From: Cynocephalus volans
Taxonomy: Eukaryota > Chordata > Mammalia > Dermoptera > Cynocephalidae
NCBI RefSeq assembly: GCF_027409185.1
Contig: NC_084462.1
Span: 2,710,578-2,774,577, forward strand
Direction of reading: 5' to 3'
DNA length: 64,000 nucleotides
Part shown: positions 17,783-32,700 of the stretch, piece after piece
How positions within the stretch are numbered: position 1 is the first letter of the stretch
Layout: each line of letters starts with the position of its first letter
Program-made: the position numbers and the translations under genes
The notes under the pieces: generated by a model
Seen by the model: only the letters and a program-made list of their open reading frames with translations
The model's database searches: none
Told to the model about the DNA's origin: nothing

Positions 17783-20700
17783 ATGCCTGAGGCAAAACCA
17801 GGTGGCTGCCAGGACCCCTTCCCTATGTGGGACATGGGTCTTATTTTCTGAATGGGGATTTGGGGCTCCTCTCTTTGTGGAGTTAGGAGAATGGGGTGCC
17901 TTCTCTGTGTGAAGAGGGGATTCCCTTCTTTGTGTGGGATGGGGGTCTCATGTGTATGGGGGGTCCCCTTCCCCCTGCAGTAAGCCGGTTCCTTTTTCTG
18001 TAGTGGAGAGGGGAGCCCATCTCTGGGAGAGATGGGGATTCTCCGATTGTAAATTGGGGTCCCTTTTTCTCAATGGGGATGAAGATCCTGTGTGTGTAGG
18101 TTGGGGGTATTTGCATGGTGATTGGGATCCTCTATATTTGGGGATGGCATCCTCTGGGTGGGATTGGACCACTTTCCTGAGTGAAGATTGGGTTCTTTCT
18201 CAGTAGGATATGGGGTGCTTGTGTGTATAGAGATAGAGATTCCCGTCTGTGTGGAGACAGAGGGAAATTCTTCTCTATGTAAGGATGAAGGGAACCTCCT
18301 TTCTAAGGGAACTGAGGCTTCCCTATGTAGGAATTAGGGGGAATTCTCCATCTAGGGGCTAGAGTCCTTTCTTTATGTGGAGTTTACGGACCCCCTTCTG
18401 TATATGGAGTGGGGCTTTCTCTCGATGAGGAAGACAACATGGGAGATACAAAGCCCATGCTGGGGGGTTGGTGGGGGTCCCTCCTGGGGCGTCCAGTCCA
18501 CTGGCATCAGGCCAACCAGGCTGGGTTTGGGGTCCGGCCCTGTGCTGCAGCTGGGGCCCCAGCGGGCCAGGAGCCAGGCAAGGCAGGTGAAGGATGCTGT
18601 GGTCAGCACGAAGTGTCCAGTTTCCAACCCAGGGGCAAAGCTAATTATACCACCAGGACCCAAAAGGTCAGGATCTGGTGGCCTGGGTAGATGGGGTGTG
18701 GCATGCCTGGGATAAGGGAAACCTGATCCCACAGACTCTCAGGATAGAGATAAATTTACACCTAGCATGGGGGCCTGGACTCCTGGGTCTGAGGGAGGAG
18801 GGGCTGGGGCCCGGATTCCCAGGTTCTGGAGGATGCTGGGCACATGTTCAACCGTGAACATCTCTTACCTCACAGAGGCCAAAAAGACCCCTGAAGGTAA
18901 AGATGCCCCCAAACAAGCCTCCAAAGAAGCTCCCCCTAAAGAGGTCCCTAAAGGTGAGATGGTGTTCCCTTGGGCTCTGGCATCTGAGCTGGCATCTCAT
19001 CTCCCCATCTTCTCCCTGTTCTCCGTCCTTTAGTCTGTCCCCACAGGGCCCCAGAGCTGACCTGCCTCTCCCCTGCTCACAGCCCTCCTGTGGCTCCCCA
19101 GTGCCCCCAGGACAGAGCCCGGCCCCTCAGCCAGACCTTGAGCTTCCATCAACTGACTGGTCACCAAGTCCTGCCCAGCTCCAAATGCCTCAGTCTATCT
19201 TTAAATCTCTCTTATCCCAAAGGCGCATTTAGAACCCTCCCATCCACATAGGGGGAAACTGAGGCCCAAAGGGGTGGGGGTGCCTGGCCAAAGTCACACA
19301 GCCACCTGGGTGTGCATGTGGTCTTTCCCAGGTCAGGAAAAGCCACTTTGCTCGCATGGTCTTTGGTTTCTGAGCAGACTGTCCCTCACTGGCTCTAAAC
19401 CCCTTCCCCGAAGTGGCTACTGACCCTTCCTCAGCCTATCTCAGGCCTCCTAATTCTGTCTTCTGAGCAGAAGCCTCACCTGAGGGCCAGTCTCCCATTG
19501 CTGAGGAGCCCACCGGCATTTTCCTGAAGAAGCCAGACTCTGTATCGGTGGAGACTGGTGAGAGGGGGCCGGGATTCCTGGGTCTGAGGGAGGGGGGCTG
19601 GGCGCCCGGACTTTGAGGACTGAGGGAGGACAGGGCTGGGATCTCTCACCCTCACAGTCCTCCTCTGGAGAGTCTTACTGTTCCTGACTGGTCCCTTGCT
19701 CCCATCCCCATCCCCACCCAGGAAAGGACATGGTGATCTCAGCCAAGGTGAACGGGAAGGAGTTTGAAGGCAAACCGACCATCAAGTGGTTCAAGGGGAA
19801 GTGGCTGGAGCTGGGCAGCAAGAGCGGTGCCCGATTCTCCTTCAAGGAGTCCCATGACTCTGCTAGCAATGTGAGGACCCTGTGGGACGAGAGGGCGTGT
19901 GGGCTGGGGCTAGAAGTTATGCAGGACCTGCTTCTCAGGAGGCCTGTTGCCTGAGGCATAATTGTGGGCCTGGAGTCCTCTAGATGGAGAATGGGACCGC
20001 CAAGGATAGAGGTTGTGGAGGGCTGCTTGTTAGAGGTCGTGCTGGGTAGAAGAGAATGGGTTGGGGAAGAGCACACTTGGGCACAGCCATGTGCATTCCT
20101 AGAAAGGTCTCAGGGAGTCAGGGACGTGGGGTCCCAGGAGCTAAGACTGCCCAGGCATGGAAGGAGACAATTGGCCACTGGGTTCCAAGCCACTCCCTCT
20201 GCTTCTAGGTCTTCACTGGCCCCTCCTTTGGGGTAGGAATGAGGATTTGTCTCACAGTTATGAAGTGGGCTCTGGGGGATGTGGGGTGGCTCTGGGGAGT
20301 GGTCACCTGCACACATACCCCTGGCCCTGGCCCCCAGGTATACACCGTGGAGCTGCATATTGGGAAGGTGGTACTGGGGGACCGTGGGGATTACCGCCTC
20401 GAGGTCAAAGCCAAGAACACCTGCGACAGCTGTGGCTTCAACATCGATGTGGAGGGTGCGCTGGCCGGGGATGGGGGCAAAGGGTTATAGTTCTGGGATG
20501 GGGGGCGGATGCACCAGCCAAGTGTAGGGAGAGTGTACAGACATGGGATTGAGGTGGGTGCAGGCTTTTGGAGGAGGGAGTATAGATCTAGGGGTCAGGG
20601 TATCCAAAATGGGAGAGACAATTTATAGGCTTAGAGTAGGACACGGTGTAGATTTGGGCTTAAAAGTGTTTAGGGTCTTCGGGTGCACATGTGAAGGTTT

Positions 20701-23700
20701 AGGAGGCCAGTTATGTACATTCCAAGTTTGAGAAAGTAGGAGTAAAGCTTGGGAAGTGAAGGTGTCCAGGCTTGGAGAACACGGGTGTATGAAGGGGATA
20801 CAGGATTAATAGGAGGCTTATACAGATTTGGGGGCATGTGTGTGTGGAGCCCTGAGGGTGTACGGTCTCTGGGGGTCTGCACCTGTGGATGTTGGCAGCT
20901 TAAATATGGAGGGCACAGGGAATGAGATTGCCCAGGCATGGGAAGAAGGACGTGCTGGCCCAGGTGTGAGTGGGAGGGGAGTAACAGGCCACTGAGAGAG
21001 GCTGGTGGGTGGCAACCAGGAAAATGAGTACGAGCTGGTCCAGGCCTAGGTGAGAGGGTGTGCTGGTCCAAGAGATGGAGGGAAGGGGCCTGGAACAGGC
21101 TGTGAGGGTCTGAAGAAGAGCTCCTGGTCTTGGATCAGGCTCTGCCTCCAGTTCACTTTCCCTTCCCCCATTGCCTCTTCGCAGCACCTCGTCAGGATGC
21201 CTCTGGGCAGAATCTAGAAAGCTTCAAACGTGCGTAAGTAACCTGGACCCGGGGGAGAGGTAGGTCTCCTGGTGTCAAGGACCATGGGAAGCTCTCTTTT
21301 GGGAGGGGGAAATGTGGGAAAAGGGAGGATTGGGGACTCCGGGATAAGTCTAAGGGGGCAGGACATCAGGGGGGTTCACACCTCCTCTCAATGGCCACAG
21401 GGGTGAAGGGAAGTCAGAAAATGCTGGTGAGCTGGATTTCAGCAGCCTGTTGAAGAAGAGGTGAGCCCGCCCAGCTGACATAAAGGGGAGATGGGGCTCA
21501 AGGGGAGGAGGATGGGGGTTGATGCTCCCCTGCTCCGTTGCTTCCCCACTGTCACCCCTGCTTATCCATCTGCCACATTCTCCATCTTTCCCTGCCGACC
21601 CAATATTCGATCCACCAGTCCTTCCAGCCATCTGTTCATCCACTCATCCACTCATTCGCCCAAACCTTACCCACAACCCCGTCCAATCAACCATCTGCCC
21701 ACCAATACACCTACCTACTCAGCCTTTAACCCATCATCCTCACGTCCATTCTCCTATTTACTTAGGCTCGAATTCACCTACTCATCCACCTACTCACCCA
21801 AGCAACCATCCATCATCCACTTTTCCACCCACCCACCAGTCCACCTACTCATCCGTTCATTCAAGCAGCTATCTACTTATCCATCTACTAATCCGTCCAC
21901 CCACCTACCTGCTCATTTGCCCATCTGTCTACCCACATATCCATTCATCTACCCACCATCTTCCCACCTGTTCATCCACCCATCTGCCATTACACTCAGC
22001 TGCCTATTCGTTAACCCATTCATTCATCTTCCAGGCACCCACTACATTCATCTACTTCCCCACCTATTGAGGCACCCATTTATCCACCTCTCCACCACCC
22101 ATCCATTCTTACCATCCATCCATCTTCCCACCTGTCTATCCATCTGCACCTGTGTCTCTCTCCCAGCTGAATCCAACATCCCAACCACCCATCTACTCAT
22201 CCACCTACCCATCTAGCCAGGCATTCCTCTATCAACTGTTCACCTCTTTACTGACACACATATCCACCCAGATAGCTCTCTGTTAGATTGAACTATATGA
22301 AACTGATGGTTAAAATGATTGAATTTTGGCAATTTCATATTGTTCAGCATAATGCTTGTCCACTCCCTCATTGATTCATTATCGGCTGGTTCACCTACCC
22401 ATCCTTCACTCATCCATCTGTCCCCAAACCAAATCCCCAACAACCCTATTTACAAATAGACTCATCTGTTTGTCTCCAGCTAGCCAATCACTCACTTAGC
22501 CATCTTCCGTCAACATATTCACCCAACTACCTGCCCAACCATTTCCCACCAACTCATCAATCCATCCACTCACCCAACCATCCCCCATCTATCTTCCCAC
22601 CTGCTCATTTATTGACCCACCCATCCACCAACCTAGCCATCCATCAACCCCCCTATTTATCAGTCCACCTACCCACTGCTCTGTACATCAATCCAAATAT
22701 TCATATGTCCCCAAATTCACTCACTCATCTATCATGTCTTTGTGGCCTTCCCTTTTGTACTTCTTTCCAAAGATCCATCCATGCATTCATTCACTCTCTT
22801 ACTCATCAGACATCTTCTGAGACCTCCTGCCTAACACACCATCAGCTGAGATCAGGGGACAGAGAGCAGTTTGGGTCCCTGATGTTTGCTCACTCATTGT
22901 CTTGGGAAGATGGGTCTGAACCACAGACAGACTATTTGGTGTGGTTAGGGATGGGGTCCCACAGGGGCCTGTGAGGGCCCACAGCAAGAGCAACTCACTG
23001 CCTTGGAGGACAGGGAGTGCCTCACAGAGAAGGGAACTTGGGCACTAGGTCTGGTAGGACGAAGAGGAGTTTATAGAGAAGAGAAGGTGGGGAGGGACCA
23101 TGAAGGCAGGGAAACATTTTGTATAAAGGCTGGGAGGCAGCAAAGAGCCCAGAGGTTTAGGAAAAGACAAGTAGCTTGGTCTGGATGGTTGCAGAGGAGG
23201 AGATGGGAAGGCGGGTGGGTCCAAGATTACTAGGCTGAGGAGTTGGGGTTTCCTACTAAAGGTAGTGGGGGAGCCATGGAAGAGTTTTGAACAGGGAGAG
23301 GATGGCATCTGATGTGGGTATCAGAAGTATCCCTCGGAACAGACTGGAAGGGAAGAGACTGGAGGCCAGCATGCTTGGGAAGAGGCTGGGGCGATTGTTC
23401 AGGTAGAAAAGAATAAGGCCCAGAGAGGGCAGGTGACTTGGGTAGGTGACACAGCAAGCAAGTGGAGCAGGCAGAAGCAGACCTTCCCCTCCTCACTGCC
23501 TGGTGGTCTGGACCTGTTTCCCCCACCCTCAGGGAGGTGGTTGAGGAGGAGAAGAAGAAGAAGAAGAAAGATGATGATGACCTAGGCATCCCCCCAGAGA
23601 TCTGGGAGCTCCTGAAAGGGGCGAAGAAGAGTGAGTACGAGAGAATCGCCTTCCAGTATGGCATCACAGACCTCCGTGGCATGCTGAAGCGGCTCAAGAA

Positions 23701-26700
23701 GGCCAAGGTCGAGGTTAAGAAGAGTGAAGGTCAGCACTGGTCTGAGGGGAGGTGGGCCCTGCCCATAGGGGCCCCCAGAATCATGGTTTATCTGATGTTT
23801 GGACCCTGGACCTGTCTTTTGGAGGTCCCAGTCTGAGGAGTAATTGAGCCTCTGACCTTGAGCTTGGAGAGCCCTTGGTCGGCGGAGGGAGGCTTGGCAC
23901 TTATGGGGATGACCCGGGGAATGAGGACCCCTCATGTCCACCCCCTCTGCATCCCTCTATCTCCAGCCTTCACGAAGAAGCTGGATCCAGCCTACCAGGT
24001 GGACAGGGGCAACAAGATCAAATTGGTGGTAGAGATCAGTGATCCAGACCTTCCCCTCAAATGGTTCAAGAACGGCCAGGAGATCAAACCAAGTAGCAAG
24101 TATGTTTGGGGCCATCCCTGTGGGGGGAGATCTCAGTCCAGAAAGAATGCTCAGAAATAAGATGAGGCACTCTCAACCAAGAAAGAGCACTCCCACACCT
24201 ATATGAAAAGCACAAATAAGTCACTAGAAAAAATAGAGAAGGGCCATGAAGAACAGGAATTCAGACGAGAAGAAATCCAAATAAGCCAATCAGATGTGAA
24301 ATACACCTTCGACCTTGCAAATAATAATAAAAATCCAAAACAAAACTACAATCTTTGTGCTGTGCAGATGGGAAAAAGCTTTACAAAATGATAAAACCCA
24401 GTGCTGGAGAAGACATGGGGAAATGGGTACACAAATGCTGCTGGTGGGAATGTAAATTGGTAAATCTCCAAAAGGGTAATAATGTATTACAAAGCCCTTA
24501 GACTATGCAATTCTAGGTGTTTATTATAAGGGAATTATCATGGTTATACATATTTAGCTGCAAGGATGTTCACTGAAGCAATTGCTATCATAGCAAAAAA
24601 TGGAAAACAACCAAAATGTACAGGTCTCTACTAAGGTGCTATGCAGTCACTGAAAAAGATGTTCTAAAATATACACTAATACGGGAAACTGTTCAAGGTT
24701 ACTCTTTTTTTTTTTTTTAAAGATGACTGGTAAGGGGATCTTAACCCTTGACTTGGTGTTGTCAGCACCATGCTCTCCCAAGTGAGCCATGGGCTGGCCC
24801 AAGGTTACTGTTATGTGCAAAAAATATATTTCCCATTTCTGCTTCACAAAATGTTAATCTACAAATGTATAGATAAAAAGATTGGAAAGAGGCTAAAATA
24901 TTTGCAGCAATTGTCTTTCAGTGGACAATTATGGATGCATTAAAAAAATTTTTTTTCCTTGGCAGTGTTTTTTAAATCTCTCATAATGAGGGCTGGCCAG
25001 ATAGCTCAGTTGATTAGACTGCAGCCTTATCACATCAAGGTCATGGGTTTAGATCCCCATACTGGCAAGCCACCAAAAAAAAAAAAAAAAAAAAAAAAAA
25101 AATTCCCATAGTGAGCTTTTTTGGTAAGATAAAAAGTTGTGTTAGTTAAGGTACAGGTTAAGTTGCTGTAACAAAAAGTTCCCAAAATACATTTAAGTTA
25201 GAGAGAAGTGTATTTCTGGTTGATTGAGGACAGTGGGCCAGCTTTTCTCCAAGAGACTATTTGGGGACCCAGGTTCTGTCCATGCTGTTGGCGACACCAT
25301 CTTCTGTGGCATTGTCCTCATCCACATTGGTGAAGCAGGGTCATGGGCATGTCTGTGTTCTGACTGAGAGGAGGGGGGGATGGAGAGAAGTTTTGAGCAA
25401 GCAATTTGTCTCAAAATTGGAGACACCCTGGAAGTTACAAGCATCACTTCCACTCATATTCCGCCTCCCCACACTCAGCCCTTCGGCCATTCCAGCTGCA
25501 GACGAGACTGGAAAATGTAGTTCCAGCTGTGTGGCCAGGTGCTGCCTGCTAAAGGGAAGAAGATGATGGATGTGGATTGACAGTTGGCATTTCTGCTGTG
25601 GTTATTTAAATAATAGAAATTGGATCCTCTCTCCCCTCCCACACAATTTGGCTCTGAGAGGGAGAGAGAGACTTGCCCTGAGAACAGGATCTATCCAGGG
25701 CTAGGCAGCTGCTTCATGCCCTGGGTTGAGGTGAGACTTTTACACCAGGTATGTGTTTGAGAATGTCGGTAAGAAGAGAATTCTCACCATCAACAAGTGC
25801 ACACTGGCAGATGATGCTGCCTACGAGGCAGCCGTCAAGGATGAGAAATGTTTCACCGAGCTCTTTGTCAAAGGTGAGGCCAAGATTTGGGCCTGAGTGT
25901 GGGGCCTGAGTGTAACTCTGGAGAGGGTCCTGAAACTACTGATCTTCTGTTCCTCTGCTCCATAGAACCTCCAGTCCTGATTGTCACACCCCTCGAAGAC
26001 CAGCAAGTGTTTGTGGGTGACCGGGTGGAAATGATGGTGGAGGTGTCGGAAGAGGGTGCCCAGGTCATGTGGTAAGTGATCCTTGATTCCTGATCTCTGT
26101 ACAGGTGCCCACAATTGCTTTGTCTCAGCCCTGATCTTTATGAGACACTCTATGACCTCTTTTGGAGATTTCTAACGTTTACTCAGTAGCCACCAGGAGA
26201 CCTCAGCCTTTCTCTATGATCCTGGCCTTCACCCATGACCTCTTTCCAGAACTTCTGACCTCTGCCCATCCCATCCTCTTTAGGGTTCTTTTCCTGATCC
26301 TTGCTGTTTCATTGAATATTTATTCATCCATTCAACCAATCATCCGTCTTTTGTCCATCCACCCATGTATCCACTCACCCACCCATCCATGCATTCATCC
26401 ATCCATTCATCCTCCATCCATCCCATTGGTTCATACATCCCTCCATCCATACATACATTCACCCATCCAGCAAATATTTATTGAGCATCTAGTGTGTGGT
26501 GCCACTCTTCTGCATATCAAAGACATAATGGGGAGGAAAAAAATGTCAACATGGTACCTGCTTTTATGGCATTTATAATGTGGAAAATTGGCAGTGGAGG
26601 TGTGTGTGTAGAAGTGAGAGACAGGCATTAGTCAAGTCATCACACAAATAAATATAGAAGTTCTATTCTGACAAGCAGTTGAAAGGAGCAGTAATAGTTG

Positions 26701-29700
26701 CTGTACCAGCTTTCAATAGGAGGAAGGGACTCAGGAGCTCTGGCAAGGCTTCCTGGAGGAGGTGACAATCAGGCTGAGATCTGAATGATCAGGAGGTATA
26801 AGTGAACTGGGAAGAGGGGAGTGCCTTGGGCAGGGCAAACACCACTTACAGAGGCCACAATATTTGACATCTCTCTGAGACCCTAAGGCTTACTCTGTGC
26901 TCTGACCTCTTCCCCTAACCTCCAACTAGGAACTTGAGGCATCTCCCTGTGGCCTGAGACCTCCTCCTCTCTCTGTCTCCACTGACCCCACCTGTGACCC
27001 ACCCATCACTCAAGATGCTTCTGCCAACCTTTATCTCTCCTCCCTCCTGTGATCTCCCTTCTGACCCCCCTGCTCTGGTCCCTGACTCACCCTCGGAGAC
27101 CCTGAGCGAGAGCTGTGCTGGCCCCTAACTGCCCCTTTCATGTCCTTTCTGTCCAGGATGAAAGACGGTGTGGAGTTGACCCGGGAGGACTCCTACAATG
27201 CCAGATACCGTTTCAAGAAGGACGGGAAGCGCCACATTCTGATCTACTCAGATGTGACCCAGGAGGACAGGGGTCGCTATCAGGTCATGACCAATGGTGG
27301 CCAATGTGAGGCTGAGCTCATTGTGGAAGGTATGGGGCCTTGGGGTGGGGCAGGGGGCCAGTGCTTGGCATGCAGTGGGTGCTCACAAGTATTTGTGGAC
27401 TGACTGGAGTAGTGGCGTCCCCATCTCCTTCCCTCCCCACCCAGAGAAACAGCTGGAAGTCTTGCAGGGTATCGCGGATCTGACAGTGAAGGCCTCAGAA
27501 CAGGCCGTGTTCAAGTGTGAGGTTTCTGACGAGAAGGTGACTGGCAAGTGGTACAAGAATGGCATTGAGGTGCGGCCCAGCAAGAGGATCACCATCTCCC
27601 ATGTGGGGAGGTGAGCAGTGGGCTGGGGGGCATGGTGGGGCGTGTGTATCAGTTAGCTCCAGCTGCATAACAAACCACCCCCAGACTCACTGGTTTAAAA
27701 GAACAAGGATTAATTTAAGTCTGTGGGTTGGTTGGAGGCTGGCTGATCAAGGATGGCCTCACTCTTGCCTCTGTGGTTGGTGAATGTCAGCTCTGCTAGT
27801 CTTGCCTGGGCCCTTTCAGGACCTCAGCTGCCACCACTCTTGTCCACATGGCATCTTATCCCCCAGAAAGCTAGTCCTGGCATGTACACATGGCAGAATC
27901 AGAGGTCCTGAGAGATGAAAACAAACAAGGCCTCTGTGGCCTAGGCTGGAAACTTCTGCCCCTTCTATTGTCCCAATGTCACTTCTGCAGTATTCCACTG
28001 AGCAAAAAAAGTCCCAGACCAGCTCAGATTCAAGGGGTGGGAAATAGACTCGACCACTTGGTGGGCAAAAGGGGGCACTGCAAGGTTTCATTGCAAGGGA
28101 ACTGATACAGGGAGGGAAAAACCATGTACAGTCTACATGGGAGGGTCCAGTTAGGGAGACAGAGGCTGGAATTCAACAGATAACACATAACATGTGGACA
28201 CTGGAGACAAATACCTGGTTACCTACAGAATGCAGGGCCACTATGTTGCTGGTAGAAAGTCATGCACTCGTGGGTTTCCTGGGGATAGCTTTTGGCAGGG
28301 TGTGGGCTTTCTCTATGTTCTGTATAAGGAACCACGCCCACAGAGCTCTTGCTTTGTACCACATACTTTTCTAGATGCTTTACAAGAACACTGATGTACA
28401 CTCTTATCGTTGATCTTCTTTTATAGATGAAGAAATGGAGGCACAGAGAGGTTGAGTAACTTGCCTAAGGTAACACAGCCAGGAAGTAGGATTTAGAAGT
28501 AGGAAGTAGGATTAGCTAGGAAGTAGGCCATAGCATTCCACAGCCCTGAATAAAAATGCTGGGTGTTTCTCAAAGTAGCATTGAGGGAAACAGATGGGGC
28601 AGTCTGGCTCCGTGGTGATCCCCAGGCTGACCTGGCCTACCCCTACCTGGTTCCCCCAACCCTTTAGGACCCACAAGCTGGTGATTGATGACGTCCGTCC
28701 AGAGGATGAGGGAGACTACACATTCGTGCCTGATGGCTATGCTCTGTCTCTCTCAGCCAAGCTCAACTTCTTGGGTGAAGATGTCCCTTCCTTCTCCTGG
28801 GGGACTGTAGGACCCAGACCCCAGGACCCCAGGATGCCTCCCTTCAGGATTAGCTTTCCCTAATTGTACAATAAGGATGACAGCAAGGGTCTGTTGAGCT
28901 CATGGGAAGAGTCAGACAAGAAGATGAAGGGAGAGAGCATTGTATACACTGAAGTGTGTCCACACGGGAGTAGGGGTGGCTCACGGGCCTGAGCCTCACG
29001 CTCAGCACCCCAGTTCCAGAGTGACTGCCAGACCCTTGCCTCTTCCTCTGGGTTGTGAAGGTGGGATGAGGAGCCTACTGGATTTAGATCTAACTGTCCA
29101 GTCTTCTTTGTTTTCCAGAAATCAAAGTGGAGTATGTACCTAAGCAAGGTAAGACCAAGGACTACTGTGGTAAGCTGGGGGCCCGGACTCCTGGGTCTGA
29201 GGGAGGAGGGGGCTGGGGGCCCGGACTCCTGGGTCTGAGGGAGGAGGGGCTGGCGGCCCGGACTCCTGGGTCTGAGGGAGGAGGGGGCTGGGGGCCTGGA
29301 CTCCTGGGTCTGAGGGAGGAGGGGCTGGCGGCCCGGACTCCTGGGTCTGAGGGAGGAGGGGGCTGGGGGCCTGGACTCCTGGGTCCGAGGTAGGTGGGGG
29401 CTGGGGGCCCGGACTCCTGAGTCTGAGGGAGGAGGGGGCCGGGGGCCCGGATTCCTGGGTCTGAGGGAGGAGGGGGCCGGGGGCCTGGACTCCTGGGTCT
29501 GAGGGAGGAGGGGGCTGGGGGCCCGGACTCCTGGGTCTGAGGGAGGAGGGGGCTGGGGGCCCGGACTCCTGGGTCTGAGGGAGGAGGGGGCGCTGGGGAC
29601 CCGGACTCCTGGGTCTGAGGGAGGGGGGCTGGGGGCCCGGACTCCTGGGTCTGAGGGGGGAGGAGCTGGGGGTCCGGACTCCTGGGTCTGAGGGAGGAGG

Positions 29701-32700
29701 GGGCTGGGGGTCTGGACTCCTGGGTCTGAGGGAGGAGGGGGCTGTGGGCCCGGATTCCTGGGTCTGAGGGAGGAGGGGATGGGGGCCGGGACTCCTGGGT
29801 CTGAGGGAGGAGGAGCTGGGGGCCCGGATTCCTGGGTCTGAGGGAGGAGGAGCTGGGGGCCGGGACTCCTGGGTCTGAGAGAAGAGGCAGTTGGGGACTT
29901 GGGCTCCTGGTTCTCTTGCTGTTGTAACCTCGCTTCTTGGAGGATTCCTCTGGTGGAGATTGGGAGGGCTCGGCTGCCCACCCCCAAGTTCCCCAATGTC
30001 TCTCTGTGCCACCAGAGCCACCAAAGATCCACCTGGACTGCTCAGGGAAGACCTCAGAGAATTCTATTGTAGTTGTGGCTGGAAATAAGCTGAGGATGGA
30101 CGTTGCCATCACAGGGGAGCCGCCTCCCGTGGCCACCTGGCTGAAGGGAGATGAGGTAGGCTGGGGCTTCCCCTCTGACCTGGGCTCCTGTCCCTCTCAG
30201 TTCTGCTGCATGACTTGGGGCAAGCTGCTTTTCTCCTCTGAGCCTCAGTTCAGCCTCCATAAGATAAGGATGATGATTCCGTTCTCATAGGATTGTTTTG
30301 AAGACTGGAGACTATGTTTGTCCATCACCTGGTTCAGGCCTGTCACATGGTGGGTGCTCCATTCATTAACCTATTCATCCAGCAGCTAATTAACCAATCA
30401 GTGGATAAATCCAGTCATCCATCCATCCAGTAATTCATCCATTTGTCCATTTATTTGTCAATGAATCCAGTTATCCATCCGTCCATTCAGAAATTCATCT
30501 ATCCACTTATCGATATGTCATCCATCCATCCATCCATCTGTCCCTCCATCCTTCCATCCAACAAGTATTTTAACCTTGTACGTCCCAGGCCCTGGGATAA
30601 TTTAATTTTTCATCTCTCCTCTATGCCTCAGTTTTCTTCTGTAAAATGGACAGATTTAGCTAAATCTTCATTCATTCATTCACTCAGCAAGCATCCCCTG
30701 AGGTTTCCTATCTATGCCAGGCTTTTTGCGTAGGCATTGAGGATACAAACATGAATCAGACACAGCCCCTGCCCTCCAGGAGCCTTCACTTCTGGGGAGA
30801 GGCAGTCAAGTGCCCAAACAGTCACAGTCCAGGGTGTTGGAGGCAGAGATAAAGGGAGATACCAGAAGCTATGAGAATCCAGGGGATGGAGCCACTTTCA
30901 GCTGGGAGGCATCCAAGAAGGCTGCCTGGAGGAGGTGACTTCTGGGTGGGTCCTAAAGGATGAGTAAGAGTATAGTGTCTTATGTACAGGGAACAGCTTT
31001 GCAAAGTCTTGGGGACAAGACAGTCTGGTGTTTTTAAGGAGGGCAAGGAAGGCAGTAGAGAGGAATGATGAAGCTGGGTGGAGATCCAAAAGGGGCTCTT
31101 GTGCTGAGTCCAGGGACTTGTGCGTTTTGTGGCCATGGGGAGCCATTGAAGACTTTTGAGCAGGGTGGGGGAGTGGAGGCAGGCCTGGGTTTGGGGAGAA
31201 GATGTGGAGCTAGGACATCTGGTGGCTGTGTCCAGGTGTTCTCGACCACGGAGGGCCGGACCCGCATCGAGCATCGGGTGGACTATAGCAGCTTTGTGAT
31301 TGAGAGTGCCGAGCGGGCAGACGAAGGCCGTTACACCATCAAGGTCACCAACCCCCTTGGCGAGGATGTGGCTTCCATCTTCTTGCGGGTTGTGGGTGAG
31401 CAGAGAAAGCTGAGGGGCTGAGCCATGGGGTGGCTCCCCGAGGCCATGAGGGGCCCCCTGACTCTCCTGCCCCCCTCAGATGTCCCAGATCCTCCGGAGG
31501 CTGTGCGAGTCACTTCAGTTGGAGAGGATTGGGCCATCCTTGTCTGGGAGCCACCCAAGTATGACGGGGGGCAGCCAGTGACTGGTGAGTGCCTGTGTGC
31601 CACTGTCCCCATGACCACTGACCTTCCCTACCCTCTGACTTTTCCTTGACCTTCCAGAGTCCTTTGCATCCTCAGTGACCTACCTCTGAGACCTGGTTTT
31701 CCATCTTTGCTACTCCACAACCCCTTTGCTCTTCTCCCATCATTCTTTATTCCCCAGCGACCTGGGAATTTTCCTTTGGCCAGTAGCCTTGGGTTTTCTG
31801 TGACTCCTGACTCATGACTGGTGACCTCTCTTGATTTCTAACTCCATGACTGGTAGCTTTGTGATGCTTGAGATCAACCCAAGATTCATGTCCTCAGAAC
31901 TCTCTGTCATGTGATCCTTTAGATGTGACCCTCACTGCCCCAAAGGACTGTGACCCCATGAGCGCCCCATGACCATCTGCTCCTCTCTGTTTGGGGAGCC
32001 CTCAGGGTACCTCCTGGAGCGGAAGAAGAAGGGGTCTCAGCGCTGGATGAAGCTGAACTTTGAGGTCTTCACGGAGACAACTTACGAGTCCACCAATATG
32101 ATTGAGGGCGTCCTCTATGAGATGCGGGTCTTTGCCGTCAATGCTATTGGAGTCTCTCAGCCCAGCATGTACACCAAGCCCTTTATGCCTATTGGTAAAG
32201 CCTCCTGGGCCTCTCACTGAACCTCTGACCTATACTCTGCTCGACGTTGATCTCTGACCCTACACCTTTGTCCCCACATACTCTGCTGACTTCTGATCCC
32301 TTTCACCCAACACATTGGCCCCCAACCCCACACATGCCCCTGGTCTCTTCCTGACCCACTACATTAACCACGGATCTCTAGGATCCTAGACTGTGCTGAT
32401 GCCTGAATACCTCATTGACCTCTGACCTCATTAACACCTACCCCTGACCTTGGAGACTTCACTGTCCTCCCTTGATATTTTGATGTTTTAATGACCCTGG
32501 ATGACGTTTCCTTACTCATTGACTTCCAGCCCACCATACTGATCCCTTTCTTGATCAGTGACTCCACCTCTGCCCCCTGCCCCTTCCTGCTGACCCTTAG
32601 CCTCTCATTTATCCCCATTTCCCCTTTCTCTGGATCCTCACAGCACCCACAAGTGAACCCCTGCACCTGACGGTGGAGGATGTGACAGACACCACCACCA

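Noticed and set aside
21491-22216. 241 aa His/Pro/Ser/Thr-rich frame
   Set aside because: Translation of the CCAT/ATCC satellite in MYBPC2 intron 7.
29167-29900. CRISPR-like regular repeat
   Set aside because: Units are head-to-tail without unique spacers, in a mammalian intron: a minisatellite.
28860-30136. Minus-strand frames of 294-390 aa with a [16 protein letters not shown] repeat
   Set aside because: Three frames are open over the minisatellite array; the peptide repeat mirrors the 37-38 bp unit. It is intronic on the opposite strand of MYBPC2.
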